The notes below the pieces were generated by a model. It had not been told where the DNA came from, did not search any database, and was given only the letters and a program-made list of their open reading frames with translations. From Floccularia luteovirens (lineage: Eukaryota; Basidiomycota; Agaricomycetes; Agaricales; Squamanitaceae), in contig VSJF01000008.1 in the NCBI GenBank assembly GCA_009739215.1, positions 1,550,001 through 1,614,000 on the forward strand: a stretch of 64,000 bases of DNA, given 5' to 3'. This document shows positions 59,097 to 64,000 of this stretch, piece after piece; the first letter of the stretch is position 1; each line of letters opens with the position of its first letter. A program made the position numbers and the translations under genes.

Positions 59097-61215
59097 ATGA
59101 TATCTACTTACCTATATGTTTTAGCAACCTGGATATTTATCCTTTGGCTTAAACGCTCTTTACAGAGACGGCCACCATTACCTCCGGGCCCGCCCGCAGA
59201 CCTATTGATCGGCCACCTCCGAATTATGCCTTCAACAAATCAAGAGAACGTGTTTTATGAATGGTCCAAAAAAATATGGTATGCCATTCTTTGACCAATA
59301 TAGTGGACTGGTGTTTTATAACGTTCCCCAGGTGATGTTATGCATTTAAGAGTCCCTGGGCAATCCATCATTATCTTGAACTCTGTTGAAGCCGCCGTTG
59401 AGTTACTCGAGAAGAGAGGTAATATTTACTCTGACCGACCGAGTTTCCCGACATTCGAGTTGTATGTAATTTTCAGGGTTTAACAACCCTTTCGTTGACT
59501 TGATTCCAGGATGGGCTGGGATAACACTCTACCATTTATGAGATATGGGAAAAAGTTTCAACTGCACCGTAAACTCTTTGAGCAATATTTTGCCAGTGCG
59601 AAATGTAGTGCTTATCATGAAATTCAACAAAAATCGGCCCATGACTTGGTCCTAAATCTTTCTCGTACTCCCCAAGACCTGGAAGAACACCTACAACGGT
59701 AAAGAGTTTTGTTTTTGAATTCTACTCTGTTAGCTGATCTCAGTGTTTCAGTTTTGTGGTTTCTATAATTATCCAGATTGCCTATGGGCAAACAATTACC
59801 TCCGATGATAACACTTACATGGATATTGGAAAAAACGTAGAATATGCATTGAGCAATTGTGGAGCTGCTGGGAATACTCCGATCGATGTGTTACCATTCT
59901 GTAAGTTTGGTCATACCAAAAATCAACATCCCTAACAAAAGTCTTGATTAGTAAAACACATGCCGTATTGGTTTCCAGGAACGTTTTATGCGAAAAAGGC
60001 GAGAGAATTTAGAAAATTTATCCGGAGGTTGCATGAATATCCATTCCAAGTCGTCCAAAGGCAGTTTGTATGTCAAGTGGAAATTCTACGTATCTACCAA
60101 GTTGCCGTTAACACTTATTCTCCCAGGCGGAAGGTACAGCAAAGCCATCATACCTGTCCTATCACCTCGAAAGGCTATTTCACGAAGGATCTGAATGTGA
60201 TATCGATATTCATGATGCACAAGGATCTGCTGCAACAATCTATGCTGGTGGGACAGAAACCGTTAGTTATTATTTTTCCAACATGTCCTCAAAGCTAACT
60301 TTGGGGAAACCAGACTTGGTCAACTCTGTCTATTTTCATATTAGCCATGACATTGAATCCAGACTACCAAAAGAAGGCTCAGGAAGAAATTGACTCCGTC
60401 GTCGGTTCAAAAAGGCTCCCAGAATTTGGAGACCGAGGAGATCTTCCGTATGTTAACCTCATACTTCAAGAGACCTATAGGTATGTGGAGATTAACCTTC
60501 CGACTTGCATATATCGTGGGTCTAACGAAAGTAAAACTCTTCTAGATGGAATAGCGTTCTGCCTTTGAGTACTACTACAAGAACTTATCGCTGACCTAGA
60601 AGGCTTACGACCATGATCTAGGTATACCACACCGCTCAGTGAAAGATGATATATATAATGGTATGTTCATTCCAAAGGATTCGATTGTTATTGCAAATGG
60701 ACGGTATGTCGTAATATCTACCATGAGTGTCAAAGCCTTTGTTAACCCGTCTGGATCAGTGGTATGACCATCAACGAGAAGGTTTACCAAGAACCACTCA
60801 AATTTTATCCAGACCGATATTTGGATAAGCCACATGGTCGTGGAGAACCAATTCCCACGTCACAGTTTGGCTTTGGTCGAAGGTGTGTTATTCGCTCAAT
60901 ATAGTGCCTCCGACATCTCTAAAAATATCCTAGAATTTGTCCCGGGAGGCATTTTGCCGACGCAAGTTTGTTTATTGCGATAGCTTCCATCCTCTCCGTT
61001 TTCAATATAAAGAAGGCGATAGGAAAAGATGGGAAAGAGATTACGCCAGAGGTTGCCTTACAAACAGGTCTAGTGAGGTACGTAGAGTACTTCTTATGTG
61101 TTGGCATTTAAGTTCTGACTTGGCTGCTAGTCGTCCTAAACCGTTCCAATGTAAGTTGGAGCCACGAAATGAGGCAGCACAAGTGCTTTTGGCTCAGATG
61201 AGTCTCACTGAATAA
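59097..61215 (+). CDS. cytochrome P450 (P450-9), probable frameshift in exon 1
   Basis: Third member of the 7/8/9 subgroup. It has the anchor MISTYLYVLATWIFILWL, PPLPPGPPADLLIGHLRIMP, C-helix DNTLPFMRYGKKFQLHRKLF, NCGAAGNTPIDVLPF, HMPYWFPGTFYAKKAREF and I-helix IYAGGTET. K-helix LQETYR, WNSVLPLS, IPHRSVKDDIYNGMFIPKDS, YPDRYLDKPHGRGEPIP and haem loop FGFGRR-ICPGRHFAD follow. It ends PRNEAAQVLLAQMSLTE and TAA at 61213-61215. At 59269-59275 there is a run of seven A where P450-7 and P450-8 have six. This changes KKYG into KKIWY and puts exon 1 one base out of phase with exon 2. That is either an inactivating mutation or a homopolymer sequencing error. All other exons are open. Confidence 0.72.
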
Positions 61216-61504
61216 ATCTTCTGTATATCCTGGAATGTAACAATACCAACTTTAAATCACTTTTGCGTTCGATCACACACCAAGAATATTCATAGCAAAA
61301 AATGATACATTATAATCTCGAGAACCACCAGGATTTGACAAACGACATTTCTGATTATCTGGTACGATAAAACAAATAACAACCTTTTTTCCTTCAGATA
61401 ATAAACCAAATTTCAATTTCGATGAAAACCTTGCTGACAACATTACCAGGGATGATCCAATTAAGATGGAGGTCTAGAATGTGTAAGTCGCGTCAGATAA
61501 AGAC
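61216..61504. other. convergent 3' spacer, P450-9 and peroxidase
   Basis: Duplicated P450 3' flank sequence (compare 57780-57980) runs up to the peroxidase stop. No gene lies between them. Confidence 0.4.
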
Positions 61505-63457
<1,953 letters not shown>

Positions 63458-63531
63458 CTGAGTGGAGAATTGGATGAGGTAGAAGAATCTGCAGGCAGCT
63501 TCTGGAGATTTGCTGAAGCAGGAGGGCAGTA

Positions 63532-63537
63532 TTTATA
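63532..63537 (-). promoter_or_regulatory. TATA box of the peroxidase gene
   Basis: On the minus strand the sequence reads TAGTATAAATACTGCC, about 75 bases before the ATG at 63457. Confidence 0.6.
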
Positions 63538-63627
63538 CTAAAACCAGAGCATCCGGATATTGAAGCCTCGTAGAGTTGGGAATGAAAGGGTACCGGAGGT
63601 GTGATTGCCAGTCGAAAGTACACATGC

Positions 63628-63634
63628 GTGTGCA
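63628..63634 (-). promoter_or_regulatory. possible metal-response element
   Basis: TGCACAC on the minus strand fits the TGCRCNC consensus reported upstream of Mn peroxidase genes. It lies about 170 bases before the ATG. An inverted CCAAT (ATTGG on the minus strand) lies near 63655. Such short motifs occur by chance, so regulation by metals is only a suggestion. Confidence 0.35.
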
Positions 63635-63657
63635 TCTGGGAGGTGCAACAGTCCAAT

Positions 63658-64000
63658 CGGTTGCTTCAGTTATCTCGCACTCAGTAGGGGAATTTTGAAA
63701 AAGAGGCATTGACGACCAGTGTAGTCATGAGAGCATTTGATCCACAATAACGGAAACACCGAGATGATGTCGTTAGTTGTTTGAATGTCAATACCGATTT
63801 GGAACTCGAGAATACACTGAGCTATCATTAGCTGCGTCCGAAACCCGATATAATAAGACCACAACACCTTTGACGTGTATATTTAGCACGGAAATCACAA
63901 AATAAGCCATGTCACCTCTCTACACCCTCGCTGTCGTGGGTGCCAATGGTGACAGTTAAAGTGGAGCAACTATCCCAATGCCTTGGGGCAACATGACACT
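63658..64000. other. far upstream of the peroxidase
   Basis: No gene was recognised in the last 340 bases of the window. Confidence 0.4.

Overview
The window looks like a chromosome segment of a wood- or litter-decaying Agaricomycete (mushroom-forming basidiomycete). The genes are split by many introns of about 50-60 bases. There are short TATA promoters and fungus-specific families: a P450 family expansion, a CE16 acetylesterase, a class II manganese peroxidase, TPR/F-box proteins and DUF6533 membrane proteins. All gene models were spliced by eye from frame continuity and family motifs. No search was run.

Layout. 1-5.3 kb: P450-1 and a secreted CE16 esterase. 5.55-10.5 kb: a tandem duplication carrying two damaged copies of a mucin-like single-pass membrane protein gene. 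11.9-12.8 kb: a GPI-anchored Kre9/KNH-type wall protein on the minus strand. 13.5-16.6 kb: no recognisable gene, but coding-like fragments on the minus strand. 16.7-25.6 kb: a TPR/F-box gene and a DUF6533 membrane protein gene. The block formed by the F-box 3' end and the DUF6533 gene is duplicated, and a 1.5-kb mobile element sits between the copies. 26.7-34.8 kb: P450-2, -3 and -4 on the plus strand. 34.9-41.4 kb: P450 debris, the broken P450-5 and an old AT-rich P450 relic. 41.7-46.7 kb: nested mobile elements inside the last intron of another P450 relic. 47.3-61.2 kb: P450-7 (plus), P450-6 (minus), P450-8 and P450-9 (plus). 61.5-63.5 kb: a class II peroxidase with a Mn-binding site, convergent with P450-9.

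How the genes fit together. Nine P450 genes of one family fall into four subgroups: 1 and 2; 3 and 4; 5 and 6; 7, 8 and 9. They share one intron plan and the same proline-rich hinge. This looks like local birth and death of detoxification or secondary-metabolism monooxygenases, not a multi-enzyme biosynthetic cluster: no terpene synthase, PKS or NRPS is seen. The flanking CE16 esterase and Mn peroxidase act outside the cell on plant wall polymers. P450s could oxidise aromatics released by that attack, but this link is inference from neighbourhood only.

The most notable structure is the 42.7-46.6 kb nest. An old element carries a TIR element with an 8-bp target duplication, which itself carries a solo LTR, plus a separate small TIR element. 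The other copy of the old element, at 21.6-23.2 kb, has what looks like an excision footprint at the same site. The 39-47 kb block has lost most CpG by C-to-T change, consistent with DNA methylation.
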